A stretch of DNA of 37,545 nucleotides. Source: Betaproteobacteria bacterium (GTDB taxonomy: Bacteria; Pseudomonadota; Gammaproteobacteria; Burkholderiales; SG8-39). The notes under the pieces were generated by a model. The model was not told the DNA's origin. It saw only the letters and a program-made list of their open reading frames with translations, and made no database searches. Each line of letters begins with the position of its first letter. Position 1 is the stretch's first letter. The translations under genes were made by a program, and so were the position numbers. The stretch covers positions 1 through 37,545 of the forward strand of contig CANJXQ010000022.1 in NCBI GenBank assembly GCA_947478805.1. The letters run 5' to 3'. Positions 1 through 7,884 of this stretch are shown here, piece by piece.

Positions 1-1
1 C

Positions 2-556
2 CTGGTGAAGATACCGGTCACCGGGCAGAAGGACTTGTTGCGGCCTGAGCTCAAGGGAAAGATCGGCCTTGAGGAAATTGCATCCACGTTCGGCGCGGCC
101 TGGTATGACCAGGTGGAGAGGGGCGAGGAACCAGGCTATCTTGCCAAGCTCGCCACCCAGCAGACGCGCGTCTATCCGAGCACGGTGGCGCTGGCGCAAT
201 CGGTGTCGTCTGGAGAAATATCCATCGCGAACTTCGTCAACCTGGGTGCGGCGTTCGAGGCCGTCCAGCGGGGCGCACCGGTCAGGATCATCGTTCCCGA
301 GCCGGTCTATGCCAGTCTCTACATCGGCGCCATTCTTGGCTGGTCCAAGCGACCCAATGCAGCCATGGTCTTCATGGATTATCTGATGTCGCGTGCGGGC
401 CAGGAAGTCTGGAGCGGCGACGGCGGCTCGGCCAGCCCCCTGCCGGCCGGCAAGGCACTCGATGCCAGGAAGGTGCGCAGCATCGAGCTCGCCCCTTATA
501 CGCCTGAGTCGATTGCGGGAATTCGGCAGCGATTCGAATCCCTGTTCAAGCGATAG
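2..556 (+). CDS. ABC-type extracellular solute-binding protein, 5'-truncated by window edge
   Basis: This is the C-terminal half, about 184 residues, of a periplasmic solute-binding protein of the iron(III)/Fbp-like ABC family. The open frame runs off the left edge, so the true start is outside the window. The visible part has the usual late features of the family: a segment in which binding-protein residues and a PNAAMVFMDYLMS helix precede the 'GQEVW' stretch, matching the C-terminal lobe pattern (PNAA..F.dYlmS..Gq) also seen in the gene at 1680-2819. The frame ends with TAG at 554-556. No permease or ATPase gene follows; the next gene is a response regulator on the same strand 82 bp away. 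The substrate cannot be told from this fragment. The family is fairly certain, the ligand unknown. Confidence 0.75.
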   Translation: MVKIPVTGQKDLLRPELKGKIGLEEIASTFGAAWYDQVERGEEPGYLAKLATQQTRVYPSTVALAQSVSSGEISIANFVNLGAAFEAVQRGAPVRIIVPEPVYASLYIGAILGWSKRPNAAMVFMDYLMSRAGQEVWSGDGGSASPLPAGKALDARKVRSIELAPYTPESIAGIRQRFESLFKR

Positions 557-638
557 TTGATGGCGCAAGCGTCGCACCTATAATCCTGCCGGTCAGCGCT
601 TCCCCGGCATGCGGGGAGATCATTCTCGAAGCCACGGC

Positions 639-1463
639 ATGGATCAACCAAAGTCGCCTCCTGCAAACGTGCCTGGCAATCGCGCCAGCTACGTATTCGC
701 ATTGACCGATTCTGGGGAGGCGAAGCTGTACAGGATTCATAGCGATCTTTCGAGCCTGGAGCAGGAACTGCTGCTTCGGATCGACGGCCGAAAGACGCGC
801 AATGACCTCGCGGCGGAAATGAAGCACGTGAGTTGGCTCGACGTGAACGACAGGCTGGACCAGCTGCAGAAGCGCGGCCTGATCGTCCTCACCCCATTTC
901 GCGCCCCCAAGGACACCAGCCTCGACTTCACCAGGCATTTCAAGGCCAAGGTCGCCGCGCCGGCGCTTTCATCATCGCAGCGCGAGCGGCTCCACAAGGA
1001 GTCGCACGATGGGGCGAACCTGCTTCAGCGACACGGCTATTACGTCAGCATCGCAAAGCGAGCCAGCGGAAAGATCAAGCCGCGGAGCGGCGAAAAATAT
1101 TCGGTGCTTCTCGTGGAAGACGATGCTGACATCGCAAAACTCGTGAAGCTGCTGCTCGAGAGCGAGGGATTTCAGGTGAGCATTGCGGGCAATCGGGCAG
1201 AGATCGTGCGCGCCATGGCGCAGGTTCCGCTGCCCGATCTCGTGCTGCTCGATGTCATGTTGCCGGATGCCGATGGTTTTGATGTGCTCAGGAAGATTCG
1301 CGCGCACCCGGCATTGAAAAGCCTGCGCGTCATCATGCTGACGGCGAAAGCCACACGCGAAGATGTCATGCAGGGCCTCGAGAGCGGCGCAGACGGATAC
1401 ATCACCAAGCCCTTCGACCTGGACCGGCTCGTCGAGGGCGTGAACGCAGTCTTGGGGAACTGA
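639..1463 (+). CDS. Response regulator with N-terminal winged-helix-like domain and C-terminal receiver domain
   Basis: Predicted 274-residue cytoplasmic two-component protein. Residues about 155-272 form a CheY-like receiver: acidic pocket E160-D161-D162, phosphoacceptor D205 in the LLDVMLPD strand, T235 in MLTAKA, and K257 in ITKPF. All key receiver residues are present. The N-terminal part (about 17-85) looks like a small winged-helix module followed by a linker; there is no C-terminal DNA-binding domain, so the order is reversed from OmpR or NarL regulators. The start is uncertain: ATG at 639 is chosen, but an in-frame ATG at 609 would add ten residues, and neither has a strong SD. No histidine kinase is encoded nearby, so it is an orphan here. 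Output may be DNA binding or protein-protein interaction. Confidence 0.8.
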   Translation: MDQPKSPPANVPGNRASYVFALTDSGEAKLYRIHSDLSSLEQELLLRIDGRKTRNDLAAEMKHVSWLDVNDRLDQLQKRGLIVLTPFRAPKDTSLDFTRHFKAKVAAPALSSSQRERLHKESHDGANLLQRHGYYVSIAKRASGKIKPRSGEKYSVLLVEDDADIAKLVKLLLESEGFQVSIAGNRAEIVRAMAQVPLPDLVLLDVMLPDADGFDVLRKIRAHPALKSLRVIMLTAKATREDVMQGLESGADGYITKPFDLDRLVEGVNAVLGN

Positions 1464-1547
1464 GCCGCCGCGCCGGAGTCAGGGGCCGGAAATTGTGCCA
1501 GTGCATGAGATCGTGGCCTAGCTCCAGCGAATTGAGTGAACAAGGAG

Positions 1548-1721
1548 ATGTCAAGGGGCCGTGTATCAGGCAGGGTGGCAATTGTGGCGGGAGCTGCGAA
1601 AGGTTTGGGAGAGGCGACGGCGCGGCTGCTCGCAGCCGAGGGCGCCATCGCGTTCCCGAGGCGGCGGAAAGTACAGCCCTTACTGGAAGCCCAGCATCTT
1701 GCCGATCTCCTCGCGGCGTGA
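1548..1721 (+). pseudogene. Truncated N-terminal remnant of a short-chain dehydrogenase (SDR)
   Basis: The frame from ATG 1548 has an AAGGAG-like sequence just before it and encodes a classic SDR beginning: a GRVAIVAGAAKGLG strand-turn with the Gly-rich NAD(P)-binding motif, then the helix EATARLLAAEGA. SDR similarity stops abruptly near position 1645, where the aspartate-containing second strand should follow, and the frame continues with unrelated residues to a stop at 1721. The 3' end overlaps the last codons of the oppositely oriented binding-protein gene (1680-2819). About 55 residues remain of a normal 250. It is best read as a gene remnant cut by a deletion or rearrangement with a breakpoint between about 1645 and 1680. 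Confidence 0.6.
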
Positions 1722-2819
1722 GGGCGGATAGGGCTTGGGTGACTCGTATCCCTTGGGCAGCTTGTTCAGTTCATAGATGGTGAAACCACCGGGATCGCCG
1801 TTGAGCACGGCGTTGCCTTCTTGCGACATGATGTAGTTGGCAAAGAGGCGCGCGGCATTGGGCGTCTTCGCCTTCGCCCGTGCGGTCAGCATCACCATGG
1901 CTTCCACTCCCGTCGTTTTTTCCATGATAGAGACATCCACCGGCCCGCCCTTGGCCTTGGCGCCAGCGACCTGGGGAGCCACGGCCGGGAAGAGGATGGA
2001 GCCTTCGCCCGCGGCCAGGGCCTGCACTGCGGGCACGCCGCCCGGATAGAGTCTCAGGTTCTGCGCGCGCAGCTGGTCGATGTAAGTCTGGCCATATCGC
2101 TCCAGGATCAATGACCAGAAGTCGATGTAGGCCCCCGCGACGCGCGGGTCGGGCAACAGGACCTGGCCTTTGAACTGTGGCTTCAGCACGTCGGCCCAGT
2201 CCTTGGGAATCGCATCCCCCTTGAGCTTGTCGGTGTTCAGGGCGAACAGCCAGGGCGTGATCTGAACCGTGGCGACCGGCCCGAGGATCAGCCGTGAAGG
2301 GAATTCGCCGCTCTTGACTACGGGCAGCCCGGACTCGGCAATCGGCTCGAGCCAACCCTGCTTGACCGCGTCAACGGCAAACGGCAAGGAGTTCGACGTG
2401 ATCAGCAGGTTCGCAGGGATCGAGCCCGCGGCGGCTTCGGAGGAATAGCGCTGTTGCAGCGGCACGCCTGGCAGGCGAATGAACGACGTCTTGATACCGT
2501 ACTTGGCGGTGAATCCGTTACCCACCCGCGTGGCCACGTTCTCGGTCAGGTCGATGTAGTAGGTCATGTCGCCTTCGGCCTTTGCGGCCTTGATCAGCGC
2601 ATCGAGATCGGCTGCAGCCGACGCGCGTGCGCCGCCAGCCTGAGCCAGCTGCAGGGGTTCTGACTTGACGGTTGCGCGCAGTCCCGCGCCGGAGTCTGCA
2701 TTGACTGCGCTGGCGCCAAGCCACGCGGATGCAATGAACAGTGCCGAGAGACCGTTGCGGATCAAAGGCGAACGACGGGCTCGTGCAGCGCCCGATTCCG
2801 GGGGGTGTCCTGCGAACAT
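1680..2819 (-). CDS. ABC-type extracellular solute-binding protein (iron(III)/thiamine-like family)
   Basis: Predicted 379-residue secreted binding protein. The start ATG at 2819 has a strong SD, AAAAAGGAG, with good spacing. A long positively charged N-region (about 1-22) is followed by a hydrophobic stretch (about 23-40), a probable signal peptide. The mature part opens with 'LDALIKAAKAEGDMTYY', the usual first helix and strand of the Fbp/extracellular solute-binding family 1-like fold, and ends with the NAARLFANYIMSQEG helix typical of the C-terminal lobe. No cognate permease or ATPase lies beside it. It is related to the fragment at 2-556 but not closely identical. The ligand may be a metal chelate or a small organic acid; the sequence does not settle it. 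Confidence 0.85.
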   Translation of the reverse strand: MFAGHPPESGAARARRSPLIRNGLSALFIASAWLGASAVNADSGAGLRATVKSEPLQLAQAGGARASAAADLDALIKAAKAEGDMTYYIDLTENVATRVGNGFTAKYGIKTSFIRLPGVPLQQRYSSEAAAGSIPANLLITSNSLPFAVDAVKQGWLEPIAESGLPVVKSGEFPSRLILGPVATVQITPWLFALNTDKLKGDAIPKDWADVLKPQFKGQVLLPDPRVAGAYIDFWSLILERYGQTYIDQLRAQNLRLYPGGVPAVQALAAGEGSILFPAVAPQVAGAKAKGGPVDVSIMEKTTGVEAMVMLTARAKAKTPNAARLFANYIMSQEGNAVLNGDPGGFTIYELNKLPKGYESPKPYPPSRREEIGKMLGFQ

Positions 2820-2881
2820 GTTCAGCTCCTTTTTGGGGTTGGTGATGCAGCGGCCAGAGAGTAGGTAGGGTGCCGCCCCGC

Positions 2882-2910
2882 TGTCAAGCGATAGCTGGCT
2901 GCCGGGCTTG
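2882..2910 (-). promoter_or_regulatory. Possible promoter for the binding-protein gene at 1680-2819
   Basis: Read on the minus strand, a perfect -35 hexamer TTGACA (2887-2882) lies upstream of the gene starting at 2819. The matching -10 is weak (TACTCT-like, about 18 bp away at roughly 2863-2858), so only the -35 part is convincing. A 5-bp inverted repeat, GGAAT-CGCAT-ATTCC, at 2910-2924 lies just upstream and could be an operator. Confidence 0.25.
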
Positions 2911-2985
2911 GAATCGCATATTCCGGGGCTGCCATCCTCGAACCTCGGCTGCGATTGGACGCCGGAGATAGTGCGCTTCGAAGGG

Positions 2986-2994
2986 TGCTAGTAT
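2986..2994 (+). promoter_or_regulatory. Possible extended -10 promoter for the 3028-7244 gene set
   Basis: TGCTAGTAT fits an extended -10 (TGn followed by TAGTAT). Transcription would begin near 3001, leaving a leader of about 27 nt that contains the GGAGG at 3017-3021 used by the GTG start at 3028. No good -35 was found at 16-18 bp, as is tolerated for extended -10 promoters. Confidence 0.35.
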
Positions 2995-3027
2995 GGCCGC
3001 CGATTTCACCTGTGACGGAGGCGCCCC

Positions 3028-3816
3028 GTGAAAGTCGTTCCCTACGAGCAGACGGATACCATGAACGTGCAGACCAAGGATTATCGAGCGGTCGTGCGCA
3101 ACTACTTCGGCCGCGTCACCACCATTCATGACGGGGCGCAGGTCTTCATGTCCGAAATGCCGGATCCGGATTCTGTGATCGACCCGCACTTCCATGACGT
3201 CGACGAGTTCCAGGTCATCGTCTGCGGCGGCGGAAAGTTTGCCGGCGCCCCGGTCGAGGGCATCATCTACCACTACGCGGATGCCTATGCACCGTATGGC
3301 CCGATCGTCGCGGGCGAAAAGGGCCTCGACTTCATTACCCTGCGCGCCTCCTGCACGACGGGTTACTTTCCGATGCCTGAGTCGCGATCGAAGATTCCCG
3401 GCAAGCCTGGCCGAAATATCAACGGAAAGTTCGATATCGCAAAACCGCTGCCCGCGCCTGGCACCTCGGAGAAGGAGATGCTGCTCTCGGACGCGAAGGA
3501 TGGCATGAAAATCGTGGGCATGCGCCTGGGAGCCAATGCACCGGCACAAGGCGAGCCCGTGGATGCGGGCCAGCAGTATTACCTCGTATGTTCAGGCTCG
3601 CTCATCGCCGCAGGCAGGACCGTGCCGGTGAAGGGACTGATCCAGGTGTTGCCCGGAGAAGCTGCAATCCAGCTACAGGCAGGGGCAGAGGGTGCGAATG
3701 TGCTCTTCATGCAATTGCCGCGCCCCACCGAGCGCCCGGGCTCGCACCCGCGCACCATGGCCGAACTGAGCGGCACGAGCTACTCGTATGTCGGATTGAC
3801 CACCAGCCAGGCCTGA
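3028..3816 (+). CDS. Cupin-like (bicupin) protein of unknown function
   Basis: Predicted 262-residue soluble protein starting at GTG 3028, with GGAGG six bases upstream; an in-frame ATG at 3061 is less well placed. The first half holds a cupin-type metal site, HFHDVDEFQ (H54, H56, E60), and a conserved YAPYGPI..GEKGLDFITLR block (about 88-106). The second half has a second beta-barrel-like repeat (YYLVCSGSLIAAG, LPGEAAIQL) without an obvious metal triad. It has a paralogue at 13941-14681 with the same two blocks. It sits first in a + strand set with a CoA ligase, an amidohydrolase and a flavin monooxygenase, so a role in the same catabolic route is likely. Dioxygenase, isomerase or binding roles are all possible. 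Confidence 0.75.
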   Translation: MKVVPYEQTDTMNVQTKDYRAVVRNYFGRVTTIHDGAQVFMSEMPDPDSVIDPHFHDVDEFQVIVCGGGKFAGAPVEGIIYHYADAYAPYGPIVAGEKGLDFITLRASCTTGYFPMPESRSKIPGKPGRNINGKFDIAKPLPAPGTSEKEMLLSDAKDGMKIVGMRLGANAPAQGEPVDAGQQYYLVCSGSLIAAGRTVPVKGLIQVLPGEAAIQLQAGAEGANVLFMQLPRPTERPGSHPRTMAELSGTSYSYVGLTTSQA

Positions 3817-3907
3817 TTGGCCTGCCGTACTGTAACGGAACCGCAAGCGCTGTGTCGCCCATGGCGTGCGAATCAGGCGAGAGCTGCGGGATGAGGAGGA
3901 AATCCGC

Positions 3908-5293
3908 ATGAGCATCGGTTTTCGCCGCCCCCTCGAGGCGGTGGACCTGGCGGGCCTGGTGGCGGCATTTCCGCCGCCCCCGGAATACTTCGAATCCGCC
4001 TGGCTCGACACCCCGGAGACAATCGAGCGCAAGCAACTTTCGCGGCTCAAGGATCACTTGCTTGCTGCCGAGCGAGTGCCCTTCTTCCGCCGGCGCTGGA
4101 AAGAGGCGGGGTTCGATGCGCGCGCTCTCTGCTCCCTTGAGGAATTGCGCCACGTGCCTGCCTACACCGTGGACGACATCCGCCGCAGCATCGAAGCGAG
4201 TCCTCCCTGGGGCGACTACCAGGGGGTGGTGCCGGAGGACGCACGGCGCGAGCCGATGCGCATCTACATGTCCGGCGGCACGACGGGCACCGCACGTCCC
4301 ATCTTTTTCACGCAGTGGGACCGGGAAGTCGGCGCGATCCTGATGGCACGCGGACTCTACATGCTGGGCATCCGACCGGGTGACGTTGTCATCAATGCAT
4401 GGGCCTACAGCACGCACAACGCCGCCCACATGTACGACGAGGCGCTCTATCGCTGGCTCAACTGCGTGGTTCTCACCACGAGCACGGGGAACGTGACGAG
4501 CAGCGAGCGCCAGCTCGAACTTGCCATGCAGTACGGCGCAAAGTCCATCCTCACCACGGGTGACTACATCATGCATCTCGCAGACGTTGCTCGAAAATTG
4601 GGCCACGACCCGAAGAAGGATTTTTCTTTTCGCGCGCTGCCGAGCCTTTTTCGCAGTGAGGAAATCGAATCGACTTTCGGCGCCGAGGCCCTGGGTTTCT
4701 ACGGCAACCACGAGGTGCAGAAAATTGCAGTCGAGTGCCCGGCACGAAAAGGGCTGCACATATTCGAGGATGCCTTCATCGTGCAGATCGTCGACCCTGA
4801 AACCGGTGCGGAGCTGCCCGAGGGGGAATTCGGTGCGATCTGCGTGACCGAGCTCTACAAATCCGGCGGGCCGCAGATCCGCTACAACGTGCTCGACCTG
4901 TCGCGTCTGCTCCCTCGCGAGCGTTGCGCTTGCGGCAGCTGGTTGCGGCGGCTGGAGCCGTTTTCCGGCCGCGGAGACAACATGGTGAAGCTGCGCGGCG
5001 TCAACATCTGGCCCGAGGCCGTGGGAGAGGTGGCGCTCGCCGTTCCCGGCGCGGGGACGGACTGGTTCGTGAAGGCCGTTCGCGAGAACAACCGCGACGA
5101 GCTGATCGTGTATGTGGTGAGCGAGCGCGATCGCTCGGCGTTCGTGGCGATCGCTGCTGCCATCGAAAAAGCGCTCAAGGAAAAATTCGGTGTGCGCATT
5201 CGGGCCGAAGTGGTCGCGCCGGGGGCGCTCGACGCCTGGACGGGTTTCAATCAGGCCGCCAAACTCAGAAGGTTCCTCGATGAAAGAAACTAG
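3908..5293 (+). CDS. PaaK-like AMP-forming acid-CoA ligase
   Basis: Predicted 461-residue enzyme of the ANL superfamily, phenylacetate-CoA ligase branch, expected to activate a carboxylic acid to its CoA thioester via an acyl-adenylate. ATG 3908 is chosen because of the GAGGAGG SD (3892-3898); an upstream in-frame start at 3866 lacks one. The phosphate-binding loop SGGTTGTARP lies at 122-131, and the later hinge/A8-like segment GRGDNMVKLRGVNIWP introduces the C-terminal domain, as in PaaK. A CACG pair before it matches the PaaK subgroup. It follows the cupin gene by 91 bp and overlaps the next gene by 14 bp, so the two are translationally linked. The substrate is unknown; an aromatic or small branched acid is an inference from the subfamily. 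Confidence 0.88.
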   Translation: MSIGFRRPLEAVDLAGLVAAFPPPPEYFESAWLDTPETIERKQLSRLKDHLLAAERVPFFRRRWKEAGFDARALCSLEELRHVPAYTVDDIRRSIEASPPWGDYQGVVPEDARREPMRIYMSGGTTGTARPIFFTQWDREVGAILMARGLYMLGIRPGDVVINAWAYSTHNAAHMYDEALYRWLNCVVLTTSTGNVTSSERQLELAMQYGAKSILTTGDYIMHLADVARKLGHDPKKDFSFRALPSLFRSEEIESTFGAEALGFYGNHEVQKIAVECPARKGLHIFEDAFIVQIVDPETGAELPEGEFGAICVTELYKSGGPQIRYNVLDLSRLLPRERCACGSWLRRLEPFSGRGDNMVKLRGVNIWPEAVGEVALAVPGAGTDWFVKAVRENNRDELIVYVVSERDRSAFVAIAAAIEKALKEKFGVRIRAEVVAPGALDAWTGFNQAAKLRRFLDERN

Positions 5294-6164
5294 ACCCACG
5301 CCCCGCTACTCGGGGATCATTGACTACCTTTGCAACGGGTTCACCCCAGACCGCTGGCCCATCTGGAAGGACGTGCTGCCCAATACACGCGTGAAGATGC
5401 GCCAGAACGAGGGGGACACGCTGCTCGAACCCGAACAGATGGTGGCGCGCATGGATGAGTTGGGCGTGGCCACCGTGCTGCTCGTCACCACCGACATCGG
5501 GGCTCATGGCAGGCTCAATCCGGCCGACTTCGAGCATGTGGCCAACCAGTGGGACGAGGCCGAGCGGCTGGTCGCGCGCTGGCCCGGCCGCTTTGCGTCG
5601 CTTGCAGTCGTCAACCCGTCGCTCGGCATGGCGGGCCTGCGCCAGATGCGCGAGCGACTGGCGCTGCCCTGGGTGGTTGGCATGTACATCCATACCCACA
5701 GCTGGGACCGGCGCTTCGACCATGCCGATTACTACCCTTACTATGCGCTTTGCTCGGAGTTCGACGTGCCGATCGGCATGCAGGCGGGCTATTCCGGCGG
5801 GCTCTGGCCGAGCGAGTGCGGCCACGCCATCAGCATCGACAGGCCGGCACTGTACTTCCCGGAGACGCGCTTCATTCTTTCGCACACCGGCTGGCCGTGG
5901 GTGGACGAGACCATCGCGATGGCCCTGAAGTTCCCAAACGTGTATCTCGGCACGGCCTCCTACCCGCCGCGGCACTGGGGGCAGTCACTGCGCGATTTCA
6001 TCCGCGGTCCGGGCAGGAAGAAGACGCTTTTTGGCACGAACTTCCCGACTTCCGGCTACCACCACACCATCGGTCAGTTGCCTGAATTGCAGCTGCCTCC
6101 CGACATCGAGTCGCTGCTCCTCCGTGGCAATGCGCTTTCGGTATTCAAGCGCCTGGTCCCTTAG
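5280..6164 (+). CDS. Amidohydrolase-2 family protein (TIM-barrel, atypical metal site)
   Basis: Predicted 294-residue protein of the amidohydrolase_2 family, which includes decarboxylases, lactonases and hydrolases. The ATG lies inside the end of the CoA ligase gene (14-bp overlap). Family marks are SHTGWPW (201-207), a C-terminal LFGTNFP strand (250-256), and the closing GNALSVFKR helix (283-291). The N-terminal HxH metal motif expected in the first strand is replaced by IDYLCNG (14-20), and the catalytic Asp usually found in FGSDYP-like motifs is Asn (FGTNFP). It may therefore bind metal differently, use other histidines (H138, H140, H202), or be non-catalytic. Its position between ligase and monooxygenase suggests it acts on the same compound. 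Confidence 0.82.
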   Translation: MKETRPTPRYSGIIDYLCNGFTPDRWPIWKDVLPNTRVKMRQNEGDTLLEPEQMVARMDELGVATVLLVTTDIGAHGRLNPADFEHVANQWDEAERLVARWPGRFASLAVVNPSLGMAGLRQMRERLALPWVVGMYIHTHSWDRRFDHADYYPYYALCSEFDVPIGMQAGYSGGLWPSECGHAISIDRPALYFPETRFILSHTGWPWVDETIAMALKFPNVYLGTASYPPRHWGQSLRDFIRGPGRKKTLFGTNFPTSGYHHTIGQLPELQLPPDIESLLLRGNALSVFKRLVP

Positions 6165-6188
6165 GGCTGCGGGTCGACGGAGGCGCGG

Positions 6189-7244
6189 TTGAAGCTGGGA
6201 TTCCTCATTGAGACAAATGTCCCGCCTGCGGTCGAGGGCGTTCCCGCCAATGAGTACATCGCCCATTCCGTCGAACAGTTCCTGCGCGAAGGCGCGGCAG
6301 CCGAAGCGGCGGGATTTGATTCGCTGCATGTGCCCGAGAGGCATATGCGCCCGGAGTGCCACTTCCCGACGCCCTTGCAGCTGCTCACGGCGCTCGCGGC
6401 TCGCACGAACCGGATCCGGCTCAATACGCACACCCTAATCCTCACCCTGTACCACCCGATGCAGGTAGCCGAGCAGTCGGCCATGATCGACATGCTGTCG
6501 CGCGGCCGGCATACGTTGACCGTGGCGATGGGGTACCTGCCGCTTTACTGGCGCATGATCGGCGCCACGGGTGATGGCCGGCGCGAGCGCTTCATCGAAT
6601 CGGTTGAGATCCTGCGATTGGCGTTTGCCGGAAAGCCGTTCTCATTTCACGGGAGGCATTTCACCCTCGAGGACGTGATTCTGACGCCGCCCCCCTACCA
6701 GGGCGAGCGATTTCCGTTGTGGCTGGCCGGGCACTTCGAGAAAACAATGCAGCGCGCTGCCGTCTACGGCGACGGCTGGGCGGGCAATCCCTTTCCGCAG
6801 GAGCTGCAATCGTGGAATGCCCGTGTCAACGCCTACCGGGAGGCTGCGGCGAAGAACGGACGCAAGGCGCTGGTGTGCTGCGCGCGCGATGCCTGGGTGG
6901 GTGCCACGCACGCGGAGGCGATGCGCACTTTTCGCACCCACGAGGAGCATTACATCAGGGAGATGCGGTTCTATTTCCGCAAGGGAATACTCAGGCATCC
7001 CGACTTTGGCTCCGAAGCGGACATCACGCTCGAGCGCCTGTTGCCCCACATGGTGATCGGCTCGGCCAGCGAGTGCGCGGAGAGGCTTCAGCAGCATGCC
7101 GAGCAGTACCAGCTCGATCACTGCGTCCTGAGGCTGCGCATGCCCCGCGGCCCGGGCTTTCAGGAAACACTGGATGCCATTGCCCTATGCGGGGAGGCGA
7201 TCATTCCCGCCGTCCAGGGACGCGAGGCGGCGCCTGCGGTGTGA
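6189..7244 (+). CDS. Luciferase-like (LLM class) flavin-dependent monooxygenase
   Basis: Predicted 351-residue cytoplasmic oxidoreductase of the bacterial luciferase fold, which uses reduced FMN (or F420 in some relatives) to oxygenate or oxidise a substrate. It starts at TTG 6189 with GGAGG at 6179-6183; no better ATG is near. Typical marks are the N-terminal AEAAGFDSLHVPERH segment, the RIRLNTHTLILTLYHPMQVAEQ strand-helix, the VAMGY turn, and the FPLWLAGHFEKTMQRAA segment near residue 180. It begins 24 bp after the amidohydrolase stop and ends the + strand run. An electron-supplying flavin reductase is not encoded nearby. Confidence 0.88.
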   Translation: MKLGFLIETNVPPAVEGVPANEYIAHSVEQFLREGAAAEAAGFDSLHVPERHMRPECHFPTPLQLLTALAARTNRIRLNTHTLILTLYHPMQVAEQSAMIDMLSRGRHTLTVAMGYLPLYWRMIGATGDGRRERFIESVEILRLAFAGKPFSFHGRHFTLEDVILTPPPYQGERFPLWLAGHFEKTMQRAAVYGDGWAGNPFPQELQSWNARVNAYREAAAKNGRKALVCCARDAWVGATHAEAMRTFRTHEEHYIREMRFYFRKGILRHPDFGSEADITLERLLPHMVIGSASECAERLQQHAEQYQLDHCVLRLRMPRGPGFQETLDAIALCGEAIIPAVQGREAAPAV

Positions 7245-7304
7245 ATCCCGGGTGCCTGAATATCACCGATCCCGGAGCGCGGACGCCGGAACGCCCACCA
7301 GAAG

Positions 7305-7319
7305 GCCCATTGTTTGGGC
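7305..7319. terminator. Small hairpin between convergent genes
   Basis: GCCCA-TTGTT-TGGGC forms a 5-bp stem with a 5-nt loop between the stop of the monooxygenase gene (7244, +) and the stop of the cupin gene (7326, -). It could stop transcription from both sides, but there is no clear U-tract, so this is a weak terminator call. Confidence 0.3.
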
Positions 7320-7325
7320 AGCGCT

Positions 7326-7811
7326 TTAGCCCGGGTTTTCGCTGTCCGCCGGTGTGAGCACCTCTGGCAGGTGCGCTGGCCGATCGACCAGCACGGTGCC
7401 GATCTCTCCCGGCATGGAGAACTCGATGGCTTCGAGGTCGGGCGACATGTAGATCTCGTTGTGGCGAAAGCCTCCCGGTATGAAGATCGACTCGCCTTCC
7501 TTGAAGGTGGATACCGTGCCGTCCTCGAGCTCGAAAGTCACCGTCCCCTTCAGGAAATACACGAAATTGAAATCGCACACGTGATAGTGCCAGTGCGTGG
7601 TGGTCTGCTTGGCCGGGATGGGGTCCGACTTCACCGCGCGCATGCGATTGCCGCTGGCGAGCTGAACGCCCAGGTCACGATAGGTGCAGAAGGCGCGGCG
7701 ACCGGCAACCGCCGGCGTTGCGCTCTTGAAACCCTTGAAGAGCTGCATGTCGGAAATGGGGCGCTCGGCCTCGGGCGAAACCTCTGGTTGCGCTAGGGTG
7801 GTGTCGTTCAT
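7326..7811 (-). CDS. Single-domain cupin protein
   Basis: Predicted 161-residue protein with one cupin_2-type barrel. The metal-binding motif HWHYHVCDFNFVYFLKG (73-89) supplies H73, H75 and possibly H77, with D80 near the usual Glu position. The second motif, IPGGFRHNEI (111-120), supplies H117. Both fit a Fe/Mn/Zn-binding cupin. The ATG at 7811 follows a GGGAG-containing leader. It is last in a minus-strand run after two TctC binding proteins, 73 bp below the nearer one, so it may be co-transcribed with them. Cupins of this size are often dioxygenases, isomerases or ligand-sensing proteins; nothing here picks between these. Confidence 0.82.
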   Translation of the reverse strand: MNDTTLAQPEVSPEAERPISDMQLFKGFKSATPAVAGRRAFCTYRDLGVQLASGNRMRAVKSDPIPAKQTTTHWHYHVCDFNFVYFLKGTVTFELEDGTVSTFKEGESIFIPGGFRHNEIYMSPDLEAIEFSMPGEIGTVLVDRPAHLPEVLTPADSENPG

Positions 7812-7884
7812 TTGATGATGCTCCCTCGTTGTGGGAAATGGCTGCCGCGTGGGTGGCGGGATGTCGTCGGTTCAGGTACTGCCG

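Noticed and set aside
2861-2880. Possible fifth GGGG/CCCC element (TAGGG-TGCCG-CCCC)
   Set aside because: Only one G block is present and the 11-bp spacing that marks the other four copies is missing.
3707-5299. A 530-codon minus-strand open frame
   Set aside because: Antisense to the PaaK-like ligase, whose P-loop and SD are convincing; the antisense translation shows no family motif.
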